64,000 bases of DNA from Bifidobacterium goeldii (GCF_003951095.1 NZ_QXGL01000006.1:62001-126000); one strand, 5' to 3'; positions 1-9,647 are shown, counted from the first letter of the stretch. Numbers and translations are program-made. Notes: generated by a model from the letters alone, not told the origin.

Positions 1-65
1 CGGGCGAATCGCATACGCTACGCCAGACGATTGCGGTTGAGCAGTTGTAGGTACTTGCTGTGAGA

Positions 66-210
66 GGGTGACGCTCCCCCAGTCAGCTGACTGTTTCATG
101 TGCTCGCTGTTGCTCGCTACGCGTGTTAGACGGGTGACGCTCCCCCACCCGGCAGAAGCCGGGAGCCCCCTCCGCCGAGGGGGCCAAGGCTCCGCACCCG
201 AAATAAGGTC
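66..210. repeat. Intergenic palindromic repeat units (partial family members)
   Basis: Two copies of a dispersed unit begin with GACGCTCCCCCA, at about 70 and 138. The second continues through a small hairpin (CCCGGC/GCCGGG) into CCCCCTCCGCCGAGGGGG and ends GGCTCCGCACCC. The same modules occur near 13371-13767, 16697-16755, 24434-24705 and 51750-51860, always between genes. Similar palindromic modules are, from memory, common in gut Firmicutes genomes; the function here is unknown. Nothing coding is visible in 1-262. Confidence 0.75.
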
Positions 211-220
211 GAGGCTCCGC

Positions 221-261
221 GACCCACATCAAGGCTGAGATTTATGCCCTTGATGTGGGTC
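221..261. terminator. Stem-loop after the SNF2 helicase gene
   Basis: A perfect 14-bp inverted repeat (221-234 with 248-261, 13-nt loop) lies just past the stop of the minus-strand helicase gene. No T-run follows on the minus strand, so it may be a transcript-end structure rather than a textbook intrinsic terminator. Confidence 0.45.
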
Positions 262-268
262 GGTGGGG

Positions 269-3200
269 TTATTGCAGGAGGGCGAGGAGGTCGTCCTTGG
301 TGAGGGCGGCTACGCCAGTGCCGGAAGAAGCGGCATCGTCCACGAAACGCGAGGCGAGGTCCTTCTTCGTACGCTGCAAGTTCAGAATGCGCTCTTCGAT
401 CGTGTCTTTAGCGACGATCTGGTAGACGTTCACATCCTGCTGCTGGCCGATGCGGTGCGCACGATCATTAGCCTGCTCCTGCGCGGCAGCATTCCACCAC
501 GGGTCAGCGTGAACGACCACGCACGCACCCGTCAGGTTCAGACCCGTGTTACCAGCCTTAAGCGAGATGAGGAACACTGGCGTATCGTCCTTGTTGAACG
601 AGTCAACGAGTTCGAGACGCTTCTTCTTTGGTGTTGAACCAGTGATCTCGTCATAGCGAATACCGTTTTCGTTCAGTCGCTGTGCGATCAAATCCAGATA
701 ACTCGTGAACTGCGAGAAGATGAGCATCTTGCGCCCGGCATCGCGGCAGGATTCCACTAGCTCATCGATCGCGTCAAGCTTGGCAGAGCCGCCGGCAGCA
801 GCACTGACCTTCGCATCTTCGTAAACGAGGCGCGGGTCGCAGCAGATCTGGCGCAAACGCGTGAGCTGTGCGAGCACCTGAATGCGTTCGGCAGCAAAAT
901 CGGAGTCTTTCTGCTTGTTGATCGTGGCGCGCAGCTTCTGCTCAAGCGCAGAGTACAAGCGGCGCTGTTCGCCAGACAACTGCACAGTGAGCACGTTTTC
1001 AATCTTCTCCGGCAGATCTTTGAGCACGTCAGCTTTGAGTCGGCGTAGAATAAACGGCCCAACAAAAGCTTGCAGTTTGGCCTGCGCTTCCGTATCTCCG
1101 GAGAGAATTGGCGTTTCGAATCGTTCGCGGAAATGCGTGTACGAGCCGAGAATGCCGGGCATCAGGAAGTCGAAGATGCTCCACAGTTCGCTCAAACGGT
1201 TCTCGATCGGCGTGCCGGTAAGCGCGAAACGATGCTTGGCCGAGATCGAACGAACTGCCTTAGCGGATTTTGTCGCACGGTTTTTAATGTATTGGGCTTC
1301 GTCAAGCACCATGCAATAGCAGTCAAGCCCCTTGTAATCTTCGATATCACGACGCAGCAAATCATATGACGTGATCAACACATCCATGCTGGCAGCATCC
1401 GCGAGCATGGCAGCACGCGAAGCCTTATTGCCGGCTACAGCAGCAACCTTGAGCTCCGGAGCGAATCGCGCGCATTCAGCAGCCCAGTTGTACACCAACG
1501 AGGCTGGGCACACGATCAAATTCGGGCCAATCTTGCGCGCTTCAGCCTTACGCGCGAGTAGCAACGAAAGTAACTGTACGGTTTTACCCAAACCCATTTC
1601 GTCAGCGAGAATACCGCCGAAGCCCTTGTCGCAAATCGCGTTCAGCCAACGGAAGCCATCAGCCTGATAGGGGCGCAAAATGTGCGCGAGCGATTGTGGT
1701 ACCGTGTACGCTTTCGGATCGACTACGCGCAGATCGTCGAGATACTCAAGGAAACCGCGGTCTTTATCAGCATCGTCGATTTCATGGTCGAGATAGTATG
1801 CGGCGAATGGCGCAACCTCTACTGCTCCTTGTTCGAAAGCGGCAGGCTTGATACCAAGGTCGCCGGCAACGCGGTCCAATCGTTCGACGTCAACGTTACG
1901 CAAATCAACGAATGCACCGTTGCTCAAACGGTGGAAACGCTTACGTTTGCGGTAACTGGCGAGCAGCGCAGGCACGTCTTTAGGGTCGATTTCGTCAGCA
2001 AGCGGCGAAATCTCCACGAGTCCCGTGCGCATGGTGGCACCGAGGCGAATTACCGTGCGCGGCATAACGTTGACACCGTCAAAAGCAGGAGTCGAGAAGA
2101 TATCACCCAGTCCGCGCAATACCGGCAAACCCTCGGTAAGCAAGCGGTAGATAGCTTCTGCGTCTGATTCAGCGATGCGCGCTACGCCGTTCTGCGGGCG
2201 CGGGAAGTAGTGCAGGATTGCTTCGAGCGCGAGTCGTTCAGCGTCACGATCGCGTAAGGAGGCGCCGCGTTTGGCATCTGCACCATCGAACACATGGAAA
2301 CGCCGAGTGCCATAGCGTGCTTGCACATCGCACGTAATGCCCTCGCGATCGCGGTCGAAGTAGAATTCGAGGCGGCACGGCAGGCGGCGCATGGCAGCCA
2401 GTTCTTCAGGCAGGGTCGCGGCCAGGCCTTCATCGAAGGTGTCGCGCGCATCGTTTGCCGTGCTGTTTGCGGTTGCAGAATCCTCATCAGCAGCGTCCGC
2501 ATCTGCGGTAGCTGGATGCCATGTTCCCAGTGATGGCAAGATCGTGCGCGCGAACATCGCCACATCATCTGAGTCAAGGAACATACCATCAGCAGCAGTG
2601 TCGTCAACGGGCGCGTCATCGCCGCCGCACAGCATCGTAATGAGTTCACGATGGCGCAGGAAGCGATCATCACAACGGTAAATCACCGCTTCTTCAGCGG
2701 GTGCCGGTTCAAACGGAGCAGCTGCCGCATCACCTTGTGCGAGCGCATCATTATTGATATCGCTTTCTGCCATGGAATCATGCGCGTGAGCGTCTGCAGC
2801 GGGCATAGGGCGGACAATTACGAACGACGAGCGATGCCCTTGAATAAATCGTTCAACGCGCAGCGCGTGGTGAATCATATAGCCGCCGTCTGCCGGCTCG
2901 ATCACAATGCCAAGGTCAGGGTCGCCGTCGATGACGCGCGTGGGCATCGCCGGTTGGAATAATGCGGCTGGCGGCGCGTATACCACCGTATCGTCAGCGT
3001 CTACATAGTATTCAAGCAGGTCACTGATCTCATCATCTGACAGTGCAATATCCGTCGCGACAGGGCGGCGCTGATGATAGTACGCAGAATTGCGGCCGAC
3101 AACGCTTTCACGAATGCCAATAGCGCGGTCGAGCACGTCAAGCACGCCCTGCGAGCGCGTATCGAACGTGTCGCGTGTGTGCACAAACGCGAGTCGTTGA

Positions 3201-3661
3201 CCGTAGGCTACATACTGGCGGTCGCGTACCGCTTGCACGAACGCTCGAATGTCTTTCACCGCATACCCAACCGATTTGGATGGTACCGCGATGCGCAGGC
3301 GTACGCTCCAACCGTCTTGTTCGGCAGTAATGGAGGGCCGCAGGGAGACACTCCCGATGGGCATGCGACGGTCGGTTTGCACGCCCATGGAGACGCCGCC
3401 AGCGTCGGCGAGTGAGCCGACTTCTTTGAGCAAGTCGAGCTGACGTTCTTTAACTTGACGCTGTTGTTCGCGTTCCTCATGCTGCATGAACGCTTTCAGC
3501 GCACGATCTGTACCGCGCTGGGGCATGAGTCGCCCATAGGTTGTGCCGAAGTCACCTTCGTAGTATTCGTAATCCCCGTCGCTACCGCCAAACCGGGAGG
3601 AGCGTGAGCCGCTGCGGGCTCCGTACACCGATACATGCCAGTCATTCATAACGTCGATCAC
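269..3661 (-). CDS. SNF2-family DEAD/DEAH-box helicase
   Basis: A large (1130 aa) Swi2/Snf2 ATPase, expected to translocate on double-stranded DNA and remodel protein-DNA complexes in the cytoplasm. The C-terminal half carries the full motif set: Walker A ADEMGLGKT near residue 690, DEAQ box, LTGTPIENR (motif III), and RAHRIGQ (motif VI) close to the C-terminus. The N-terminal ~600 residues look like the bacterial SNF2-associated region and are rich in Asp and Ala (DADAADEDSA). I see no intact SWIM zinc motif. An ATG at 3649 is an alternative start. It stands alone; the next operon begins 80 bp upstream on the same strand. The helicase family is clear, but the cellular role cannot be read from sequence. 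Confidence 0.95.
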   Translation of the reverse strand: MIDVMNDWHVSVYGARSGSRSSRFGGSDGDYEYYEGDFGTTYGRLMPQRGTDRALKAFMQHEEREQQRQVKERQLDLLKEVGSLADAGGVSMGVQTDRRMPIGSVSLRPSITAEQDGWSVRLRIAVPSKSVGYAVKDIRAFVQAVRDRQYVAYGQRLAFVHTRDTFDTRSQGVLDVLDRAIGIRESVVGRNSAYYHQRRPVATDIALSDDEISDLLEYYVDADDTVVYAPPAALFQPAMPTRVIDGDPDLGIVIEPADGGYMIHHALRVERFIQGHRSSFVIVRPMPAADAHAHDSMAESDINNDALAQGDAAAAPFEPAPAEEAVIYRCDDRFLRHRELITMLCGGDDAPVDDTAADGMFLDSDDVAMFARTILPSLGTWHPATADADAADEDSATANSTANDARDTFDEGLAATLPEELAAMRRLPCRLEFYFDRDREGITCDVQARYGTRRFHVFDGADAKRGASLRDRDAERLALEAILHYFPRPQNGVARIAESDAEAIYRLLTEGLPVLRGLGDIFSTPAFDGVNVMPRTVIRLGATMRTGLVEISPLADEIDPKDVPALLASYRKRKRFHRLSNGAFVDLRNVDVERLDRVAGDLGIKPAAFEQGAVEVAPFAAYYLDHEIDDADKDRGFLEYLDDLRVVDPKAYTVPQSLAHILRPYQADGFRWLNAICDKGFGGILADEMGLGKTVQLLSLLLARKAEARKIGPNLIVCPASLVYNWAAECARFAPELKVAAVAGNKASRAAMLADAASMDVLITSYDLLRRDIEDYKGLDCYCMVLDEAQYIKNRATKSAKAVRSISAKHRFALTGTPIENRLSELWSIFDFLMPGILGSYTHFRERFETPILSGDTEAQAKLQAFVGPFILRRLKADVLKDLPEKIENVLTVQLSGEQRRLYSALEQKLRATINKQKDSDFAAERIQVLAQLTRLRQICCDPRLVYEDAKVSAAAGGSAKLDAIDELVESCRDAGRKMLIFSQFTSYLDLIAQRLNENGIRYDEITGSTPKKKRLELVDSFNKDDTPVFLISLKAGNTGLNLTGACVVVHADPWWNAAAQEQANDRAHRIGQQQDVNVYQIVAKDTIEERILNLQRTKKDLASRFVDDAASSGTGVAALTKDDLLALLQ

Positions 3662-3742
3662 GATAAGGGCAGACGCCGACAGTGTGCGCTCACTACTCTC
3701 CCAGTGTTACCGTTCAGCAGTTGTACTGTTCAGTGCCTCTAC

Positions 3743-4936
3743 TCAGTGCATTTGCTGAGCGTTGGCGATCAGCGCGTTCTTCAAATCGGTTTCGATTTGG
3801 CGCATCTTCACCTCGGCAGCTTCGCGGTTAGCCTTGCCTTCCTTCTGGATTTGCACGGTTTCGCGCAGTGTGGAGATGAGTTCGTTGTTGACTTTCTCGA
3901 TGGTGTCGATGTCAATAACGCCGCGCTGGTTCGCCTTCTCCGCGTCGACGGCTCCTTGGTGCAGGATGCGCGCGTTCTGCTGCAGCATGCGGTTGGTTAC
4001 GTCGTCAGCTTGACGCTGCAAGTCGAGTGCCTTGCGCTGGTTTTCAAGTCCGAGCGCGATGACCATCTGCGACTTCCACACTGGAATAGTGGTGGAAATG
4101 GTCGTATCGATTTTGTCAACAATGGTTTGGTCAGCGTTCTGAATGATTTTGATTTGTGGCGCGGTTTGCAGTGCGACAACGCTCACACGGTCTAGATCGT
4201 CGAGACGCTTAGCGAAACGATCAAGCTTGGATTTGAAGTCAGTGAGCACTTGCGCTTGCATCGGGTCACTGGAGGCAGCCGCTTCAGCTTCCAACTTAGG
4301 CAGTTGATTGGCGCGGAAGTCGTGCAGTGCGCTTTTACCGGCGAGCACGTACATTTTGAGCTGCTTGTACTGTTCGGCGTTCTGCTGGTACATCGTGTCG
4401 TAGAGCGCAATATCAGAGACAAGTCGGGTTTGCTGCGCTTCGAGTTTGCCTACGATTTCGTCAATCTGCGAGGAGACTTTCTGATAGCGGCGGCGCAGTT
4501 TGTCAGCGCTATTAATCAGCCCGCCAAGAATTGGAATGTTGCGAATTGGCCCAAGTTCAGCGGAATCAACCGTAGTCAGCAGGTTTTGCAACAGTTCGCC
4601 AGCCTGGCCAGTATCTTTGGAGCGCACTTTGGCAAGAATGTCATCGGCGAATGTTGAAGTGGAGCGCTGCACGTCCTTGGCGTAGGAGGATTCAATCCCG
4701 TTCTTTGTCAGGTCGATCGAATCAGCCATTTGCTGAATGCGCGCGCGGTCTGCTTCAGGCAGGTTCGCTAACTGTTGTTCCAGCGTGTTTTCTGGGGTGA
4801 GCGCCGCGCCTGCAGGAGCAAGTACCGAGGCTGCGCCATTGGTTGCTGTAGCAACTGTGCCGGTCAGATCGGCCGGTTGGGCAGTTGACGAGCCTCGCGT
4901 TAGGTCAGCGAGAGAGATTTCCTGCACCATGATCAT
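3743..4936 (-). CDS. TelA family protein (toxic anion resistance)
   Basis: A 397-aa soluble, mostly helical protein of the TelA (PF05816-type) family, historically linked to tellurite resistance and envelope stress. Recognisable segments are LRRRYQKVSSQIDEIVGKLEAQ, TRLVSDIALYDTMYQQN and the C-terminal EKVNNELISTLRETVQIQKEG. It is the last gene of a four-gene operon; its ATG overlaps the upstream stop as ATGA (4933-4936) and is preceded by GAAAGGA, so translational coupling is likely. An in-frame ATG six bases downstream is an alternative start. In Firmicutes TelA is often next to XpaC, which matches the XpaC-like gene two positions upstream. The biochemical activity is not known. Confidence 0.9.
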   Translation of the reverse strand: MIMVQEISLADLTRGSSTAQPADLTGTVATATNGAASVLAPAGAALTPENTLEQQLANLPEADRARIQQMADSIDLTKNGIESSYAKDVQRSTSTFADDILAKVRSKDTGQAGELLQNLLTTVDSAELGPIRNIPILGGLINSADKLRRRYQKVSSQIDEIVGKLEAQQTRLVSDIALYDTMYQQNAEQYKQLKMYVLAGKSALHDFRANQLPKLEAEAAASSDPMQAQVLTDFKSKLDRFAKRLDDLDRVSVVALQTAPQIKIIQNADQTIVDKIDTTISTTIPVWKSQMVIALGLENQRKALDLQRQADDVTNRMLQQNARILHQGAVDAEKANQRGVIDIDTIEKVNNELISTLRETVQIQKEGKANREAAEVKMRQIETDLKNALIANAQQMH

Positions 4937-6021
4937 TGTCCTTTCGATAGGGTGCTAATAAGCTGCTGCATCGCGTCGTTGCTCGGCAGTTCGGAAACAG
5001 CATCAATTTGTTCGAGCGTGCCAGGAACCTTAAAACGACTAATGCTGGAGGTTCCGTTGAAATTCGCAGCGCGAAAACCGTGCTTCTCCCATGCGAGCTT
5101 TTGCACGTCAGCACTTTTCAGCAGCTTTAACAACTGCTCGCCAGTGTCGTCAGTGGGGATGAACACGTGCGTAGACCATACGGTTGGTGTTGGGTAGACG
5201 ATAACAACGTCGTCTTTGACCTGATTCCACGCGTCTGGATCGTTGGCTGCAAGGTCAAGGATTTGGCTTTCGTAACCGACCATAATCGGCTTGGAGCCGA
5301 CGCCAAGGTTCAAGAACTGGTTGAAGGAGTCTTCCGAACTGGTTTCCATCCAACCGGATTTTGCAAAAATCGAGGCGATCGTAGCACCATCACGGTTGAG
5401 TGATTCAACAGTTGCTGGCTGACCATTGTTGAGCACGGTGGCAATAAGAGCCGCGTATTCGTTGCCAGAGTTTGATTTGACCGGGTCAGTGGAATCAATG
5501 CGGAACTGCCCATAGCCGGAAGTCCAACCAAGATCAGCCCATGTGGTGTTGTTGACCATCGCGTCAACCGCTTTGGCCATATCCATGCGGTATACGCCGC
5601 CGTCATGGCTCATAATGCCGGAAGAAACCAGCGCGTCAGCCACCGCTTTATGCGTGTACAGCACAATCGGCGAGTTGAATACGATGTCACCCTTAGAGGT
5701 ATCTACCCCTTTCGCTTTGCCATATTCAACAGCAGCGCGCGAGGAGGGAAACAGATAATCCATGCCTTTGCGGTCGGCGTCCATCATCGCAAGCGAACCA
5801 GCTTTGCGATAGTTGACATCAAGACCATTATCGGCAGCGATTTTTTTGAATCGTGAATCATCAAATAAACCGATTTTTTCGCCGCCAAGGTACCCGTTCA
5901 CCGACGTGAGCTCAACTGGCTTGGGTTGTGCACCACGCCAGACCAGAATGCCGCCGATGAGCAGGAACACCACGAGCAGGGCAATCAGTCCGATGATTTT
6001 TGATTTGGTGATGCGCATCAT
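4933..6021 (-). CDS. Membrane-anchored solute-binding-like protein of the TelA operon
   Basis: A 362-aa protein with one N-terminal membrane helix (about residues 9-29, IGLIALLVVFLLIGGILVW) and an extracytoplasmic domain that reads like a type II periplasmic-binding fold: SVNGYLGGEKIGLFDD at the start, DLGWTSGYGQFRIDSTDPVKSNSG in the middle, then MVGYESQILDLA. No lipobox is present, so it is held by the uncleaved helix. No permease or ATPase accompanies it, so it is probably a sensor or scaffold rather than a transporter subunit (inference). It resembles the N-terminal half of the VWA protein at 6740-8416, including the TDPVKSNSG/TSATQSNSG stretch. It overlaps both neighbours by ATGA junctions. 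Confidence 0.75.
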   Translation of the reverse strand: MMRITKSKIIGLIALLVVFLLIGGILVWRGAQPKPVELTSVNGYLGGEKIGLFDDSRFKKIAADNGLDVNYRKAGSLAMMDADRKGMDYLFPSSRAAVEYGKAKGVDTSKGDIVFNSPIVLYTHKAVADALVSSGIMSHDGGVYRMDMAKAVDAMVNNTTWADLGWTSGYGQFRIDSTDPVKSNSGNEYAALIATVLNNGQPATVESLNRDGATIASIFAKSGWMETSSEDSFNQFLNLGVGSKPIMVGYESQILDLAANDPDAWNQVKDDVVIVYPTPTVWSTHVFIPTDDTGEQLLKLLKSADVQKLAWEKHGFRAANFNGTSSISRFKVPGTLEQIDAVSELPSNDAMQQLISTLSKGQ

Positions 6022-6740
6022 GCCACCTTTCCTGCGGTCGCGTGTTCAGCCGCACCGTCACTGTCGCTACTGCTTGCGCTGTCACCGCTGTTTGCACTGT
6101 CACCGGCGTCGGCAATAGCAGCAGTGGCATTGTCGCTGTCGTAGCCGTCCATACGACTCAAGCGCACAATCGCATCGGAATCAGCCGACAATGCCAACGT
6201 TTTCGCTTTCACTGCGCGCGTCAGTTCACCAGCTGCCGTACGCTCCAATGCTTGCAACGCTTCAATAGCCTCCGTGCGCGCTTGACCCATTTGCGACGTC
6301 ACTCCTGAACGCTCGACATCCAAATACCCATTGAGCAGACTCTCAGTCTGTTCGCCATACACGTTGATGAAGTGGTTAAGCGTCGGGTAGGAATGCGGGT
6401 CTTCACCTACATAGCGAATCAAATCGTTGGTAGCCGCGATAAAATCGTCCGCTTCTGCTTTGACGCGCATGTCAATAATGCGCGAGCGCAATGCGCTAAT
6501 GGATTTGAGTCGCGCATTCGCTTGATCGATAGCTGCGAGCGCTTTATCGCCGTCGGGAACGAGTTCGACTGCAATACTGCCGATTCGCCGCGAGCGCTCG
6601 GTGAGCGAAGAGACGGCTACGTACCCGGCAGTAGCGGCGATCGCGCCCACGATCAAGCCTGGCACTCCCCCGCCGATCAGCACGAACGCTACCGCTCCGA
6701 CCGCAAAACCAGCGAGGAATCCAGCGATGATGGAGAGCAT
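6018..6740 (-). CDS. XpaC-like membrane protein
   Basis: A 240-aa protein with a Gly/Ala-rich N-terminal hydrophobic region (about residues 1-45, probably two helices) and a helical domain. The segment YPTLNHFINVYGEQTESLLNGY resembles the C-terminal motif of XpaC (5-bromo-4-chloroindolyl phosphate hydrolysis protein), which commonly partners TelA. The C-terminus is a low-complexity Asp/Ser/Ala tail (GDSANSGDSASSSDSDG). It starts inside the stop of the VWA gene (TGATG at 6738-6742) and its stop overlaps the next start as ATGA. The XpaC assignment rests on this motif plus the operon partner; the function is unknown. Confidence 0.7.
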   Translation of the reverse strand: MLSIIAGFLAGFAVGAVAFVLIGGGVPGLIVGAIAATAGYVAVSSLTERSRRIGSIAVELVPDGDKALAAIDQANARLKSISALRSRIIDMRVKAEADDFIAATNDLIRYVGEDPHSYPTLNHFINVYGEQTESLLNGYLDVERSGVTSQMGQARTEAIEALQALERTAAGELTRAVKAKTLALSADSDAIVRLSRMDGYDSDNATAAIADAGDSANSGDSASSSDSDGAAEHATAGKVA

Positions 6741-8416
6741 CAGTTGTATCCCTTCACCTGGCGGAACACGCTCGCGAGGTTGCCTTTACGGCCGTCGAAC
6801 ACTTTCGCATTCGACAGTGAGGCGAGGTCTTTGAGCTGTGAGGGGTCAGCGTCGCCGAACATGATGGAGAAGATTGGCGGCTTGAATCCGCTGGATTTAT
6901 ACGACTCGAGGAACGCGTCTTTATCGTTCGTTTCGGATTGGCCGTCGGTCATGAGCACAATAGCCGTGGTGTAATGGCTTGGGTCGCTGGGCATATTATC
7001 GGCAAGGGCCGCGCGCAAACCGTCGTAAATATTAGTGCCGCCGTCAGCCGCCGTCTCGCGCGCTACGCCAAGTAACTGGCCGGTGTTGCTGCCGGTCGCT
7101 TTAGTGGCTTGCTCTGCTGTGGAGCTGAATGGGATGAGAATGTTAACGTCCTCGTCTCCTGGCTCGATTCTAGCTTGCGCGGCTTTGTTGGGTTCAAGTG
7201 CGGCGTTGAGACCGCCGAGTACGCCATCTTTGCCGTCGCCGTACATGGAACCGGAGTAGTCAACTACCCATACGGTCCAGCTGGGCTTGCGTAAGGTTCG
7301 CTGGTAGATGTCGAGCGCCTTATCGATGACGTTTGCTGCTGGCAGTGGGATGGTTTTCAGCGCGTCAGAGCTCGTGTTGATGCCCCATTCGGCGCGGAAT
7401 GATGCTTTGACTTTGCTATCGGTTGCATACGAGAGCGTGCCGCCGAGCCCTGTGCGGCGGCCGGCCTGTTCAAACAAGAGTTTGGCTTGTTTGGAACTGA
7501 GCGCTTTGGCAAATTTACTGTATGCATCGTTGAGATTTTGGCCGCGGTCTACGTAGCCGAGTGGCGAGTCACTGACTGCAATACCGTCGGATGGGTAGAC
7601 GGCAAGCAGTGGGTCTTTGCCAGCTTTGACGAGCTGCTTATCGGCGGCGATGACCAGCGACTCGTAGTTAACCATTGAGTCGAAGCGTTCAGAATCGGCG
7701 ACGACCATGTCTTTGAGCCAATCGGACGATCCCGAGGAGCGGTCAACGCCAGAAAGCAGCGTTTTTGCGTTGGTCAGTACGGTCTGATCGTTCAAATCGT
7801 CGGCGGTGAGTGCCTGATTCTTGCCAGCGAGCGCGGTCAAGAATGCGAGGTAAGCGGAGGCGCCAGAGTTGGATTGTGTGGCGCTGGTCATTGAGAAGGT
7901 AAGGCTGCCGTCTTGTACCGCTTTGATGAGGTCTTGTGTGCTCACCGGTTTGGTCGTGCCGTTGGAGTCCGCCCAACCGAGTTCAACAGCCTTGGATTTG
8001 GCAATACCAAATACGATCGGCGTGGTAGAAGTACTGCGCTGTTCTTTCACAACGTGTTTGGTGTCTCCCATGGAAATCCACATGGAGCTAGCTGGCCACA
8101 CGGCGTCGTATGAGTCGCCGCCGCGTTCCAATGCTTGCATGATATCGAGCGAGCCCATGTAATTGAGTGTGACCGCAACACCGGAGTCGTCTACTGCTTG
8201 CTGGACTGCTGCAGCGACTTCTTTGTTTTCTGAACCGGATGCAATGTTCAATGTGACGTCAGCTTTGCCGGATTGCGGCGTGAACGTTTGCGTTTTCTCG
8301 TCGCCCGTCGCCTCATTGCCGGTGGATGATGAGCATCCCGCTAACGCCATGGTCATACTCAAGATGACAGCCATGGCCACCATGACTGGCGACTTCCTCT
8401 TCGATATACAGGCCAT
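6740..8416 (-). CDS. Lipoprotein with solute-binding-like domain fused to a von Willebrand A domain
   Basis: 558 aa from the ATG at 8416, chosen because AAGGAAGG lies just upstream and it gives a clean lipoprotein signal (MTMALAGC, lipobox LAGC). Upstream in-frame codons to 8512 lack a ribosome site. The region after the lipid Cys (about residues 45-320) is solute-binding-like (TLNIASGSENKEV, GDSYDAVWPASSMW). The C-terminal region from about residue 375 is a VWA domain with MIDAS residues visible as DYSGSMYG and the downstream VLMTDGQSETND. It should be lipid-anchored on the outer face of the membrane. It is first gene of the four-gene operon. Metal-dependent ligand binding is expected from VWA biology; the partner is unknown. 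Confidence 0.88.
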   Translation of the reverse strand: MACISKRKSPVMVAMAVILSMTMALAGCSSSTGNEATGDEKTQTFTPQSGKADVTLNIASGSENKEVAAAVQQAVDDSGVAVTLNYMGSLDIMQALERGGDSYDAVWPASSMWISMGDTKHVVKEQRSTSTTPIVFGIAKSKAVELGWADSNGTTKPVSTQDLIKAVQDGSLTFSMTSATQSNSGASAYLAFLTALAGKNQALTADDLNDQTVLTNAKTLLSGVDRSSGSSDWLKDMVVADSERFDSMVNYESLVIAADKQLVKAGKDPLLAVYPSDGIAVSDSPLGYVDRGQNLNDAYSKFAKALSSKQAKLLFEQAGRRTGLGGTLSYATDSKVKASFRAEWGINTSSDALKTIPLPAANVIDKALDIYQRTLRKPSWTVWVVDYSGSMYGDGKDGVLGGLNAALEPNKAAQARIEPGDEDVNILIPFSSTAEQATKATGSNTGQLLGVARETAADGGTNIYDGLRAALADNMPSDPSHYTTAIVLMTDGQSETNDKDAFLESYKSSGFKPPIFSIMFGDADPSQLKDLASLSNAKVFDGRKGNLASVFRQVKGYN

Positions 8417-8452
8417 CAGCAGCCTTCCTTTTTCATCGGTTCTGTCTTTGTA

Positions 8453-8483
8453 TTGTCTAACGACAAAACGACAATAAACCGTT
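8453..8483 (-). promoter_or_regulatory. Candidate promoter and palindromic operator of the VWA-TelA operon
   Basis: On the minus strand TTGTCG, a 16-bp spacer and TACAAA form a plausible sigma-A promoter about 40 bp before the start of the VWA gene. The spacer holds a perfect palindrome TTGTC-TAAC-GACAA (8453-8466), placed where a repressor would block RNA polymerase. The promoter is inferred from similarity to consensus only. Confidence 0.45.
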
Positions 8484-8637
8484 GAAAAATCAAGGTTTAC
8501 AGGCAGTTTCACGAGGGTGAATCATGGGTGAACAGTAAGCAAATTCACTATGCATGAATATGCATCGAGACGTAAAATAATTAGTTTGTGTGCGCGTACA
8601 GTTGCGCGCCACGCCAGCCTCACTCACCGGTAAAAGT

Positions 8638-8654
8638 GGGTTACCATCGTATCC
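8638..8654 (+). promoter_or_regulatory. Conserved promoter-like motif before the EamA gene
   Basis: The stretch GGGTTACCATCGTATCC is repeated with one mismatch upstream of the amylase gene (25473-25489). TACCAT could serve as a -10 hexamer, giving a 40-nt leader before the start at 8694. Confidence 0.4.
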
Positions 8655-8693
8655 GGCCCAAACAACCAGGTAAGAGAAAGGCTGAACGGTCCC

Positions 8694-9620
8694 ATGAAGA
8701 AGGCGCCGTCGTTGTCGCCAACTACTGGACGACTCATGCTATTGTGCTGCGCGATGCTGTGGGGTGGCAGCTACCCTACCGCTAAAGTCGCGATGGGGGT
8801 TATCACTCCGCAATGGTTGATGGGCATTCGCCTGATTGGCGCTTCGGCCGTTATGCTGATTCTGTTTCACAAACGGATTCTGTCAGCGCTCAATCGTTCG
8901 ATTATTATTCCCGGCATCGCAGTTGGTTTGACGTACTGGGGTACTATGTTCAGCCAAATGAGCGGCTTGCGACTGATTGAGCCGGGGCGCAGCGCGTTTC
9001 TGACTGCTACTTACTGTGTGATTGTGCCGTTTACCTCATGGCTGATTATTCGCCAGCGGCCCACTTCGCGCAATCTTGTTGCCGCCGTGCTGTGTTTGAG
9101 TGGTGTGGGTCTTGTTTCTATGGGCTCGGGCGCGGGGCTCGGCGGCTTATCAATCAGTCTGGGTGATTTGCTGACGTTGCTGTGCGGCCTCGTGTTTTCG
9201 TTCAATTTGGTACTGCTCGGTAAATGGAGCCGCACTATCGACCCGGTGGCGCTAACGTTCTCACAGTTTGTGATTGCGGGCATACTGTTTCTTATTGGCG
9301 GCTCAGTTTTTGAGCCGGCACCGAATGCTTCATGGCTGGCACCGAACGTGCTGATTTGCTTAACCTACTTGGTGCTTGGCGCAACCATGCTGGCACAAAT
9401 TATGCAGAACATCGGTTTGAAAGTTACTCCGCCCTCGCAGGCTTCGATCATTATGTGCTTGGAAACTGTGTTTTCGATGCTGTTTTCTGTGCTGTTTTAT
9501 GGCGAGCGCGTGGATGCTTCGTCTGCTGCTGGTTTTGTGCTGATTTTCTTGGCGATTATTGTGTCACAGATACGGTTAAGCGGCCGGCTGCTTGCGCTGC
9601 TCGGCCGCCCTCGCGACTAG
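8694..9620 (+). CDS. EamA/DMT-family transporter
   Basis: A 308-aa integral membrane protein with about ten hydrophobic helices arranged as two EamA repeats. The first starts at LMLLCCAMLWGGSYPTAKVAMG, and the second holds LLTLLCGLVFSFNLVLLGKW. The drug/metabolite transporter superfamily exports or takes up small metabolites; the substrate cannot be told from sequence. The start is the ATG after GAGAAAGGCTGAACGGTCCC. It is a single-gene unit, convergent with the ABC ATPase gene that ends at 9648. Confidence 0.92.
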   Translation: MKKAPSLSPTTGRLMLLCCAMLWGGSYPTAKVAMGVITPQWLMGIRLIGASAVMLILFHKRILSALNRSIIIPGIAVGLTYWGTMFSQMSGLRLIEPGRSAFLTATYCVIVPFTSWLIIRQRPTSRNLVAAVLCLSGVGLVSMGSGAGLGGLSISLGDLLTLLCGLVFSFNLVLLGKWSRTIDPVALTFSQFVIAGILFLIGGSVFEPAPNASWLAPNVLICLTYLVLGATMLAQIMQNIGLKVTPPSQASIIMCLETVFSMLFSVLFYGERVDASSAAGFVLIFLAIIVSQIRLSGRLLALLGRPRD

Positions 9621-9647
9621 TTTAGTTTTGACTAGTTTGGGATACTC

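Noticed and set aside
8417-8512. N-terminal extension of the VWA lipoprotein
   Set aside because: It would bury the lipoprotein signal; AAGGAAGG marks the ATG at 8416.
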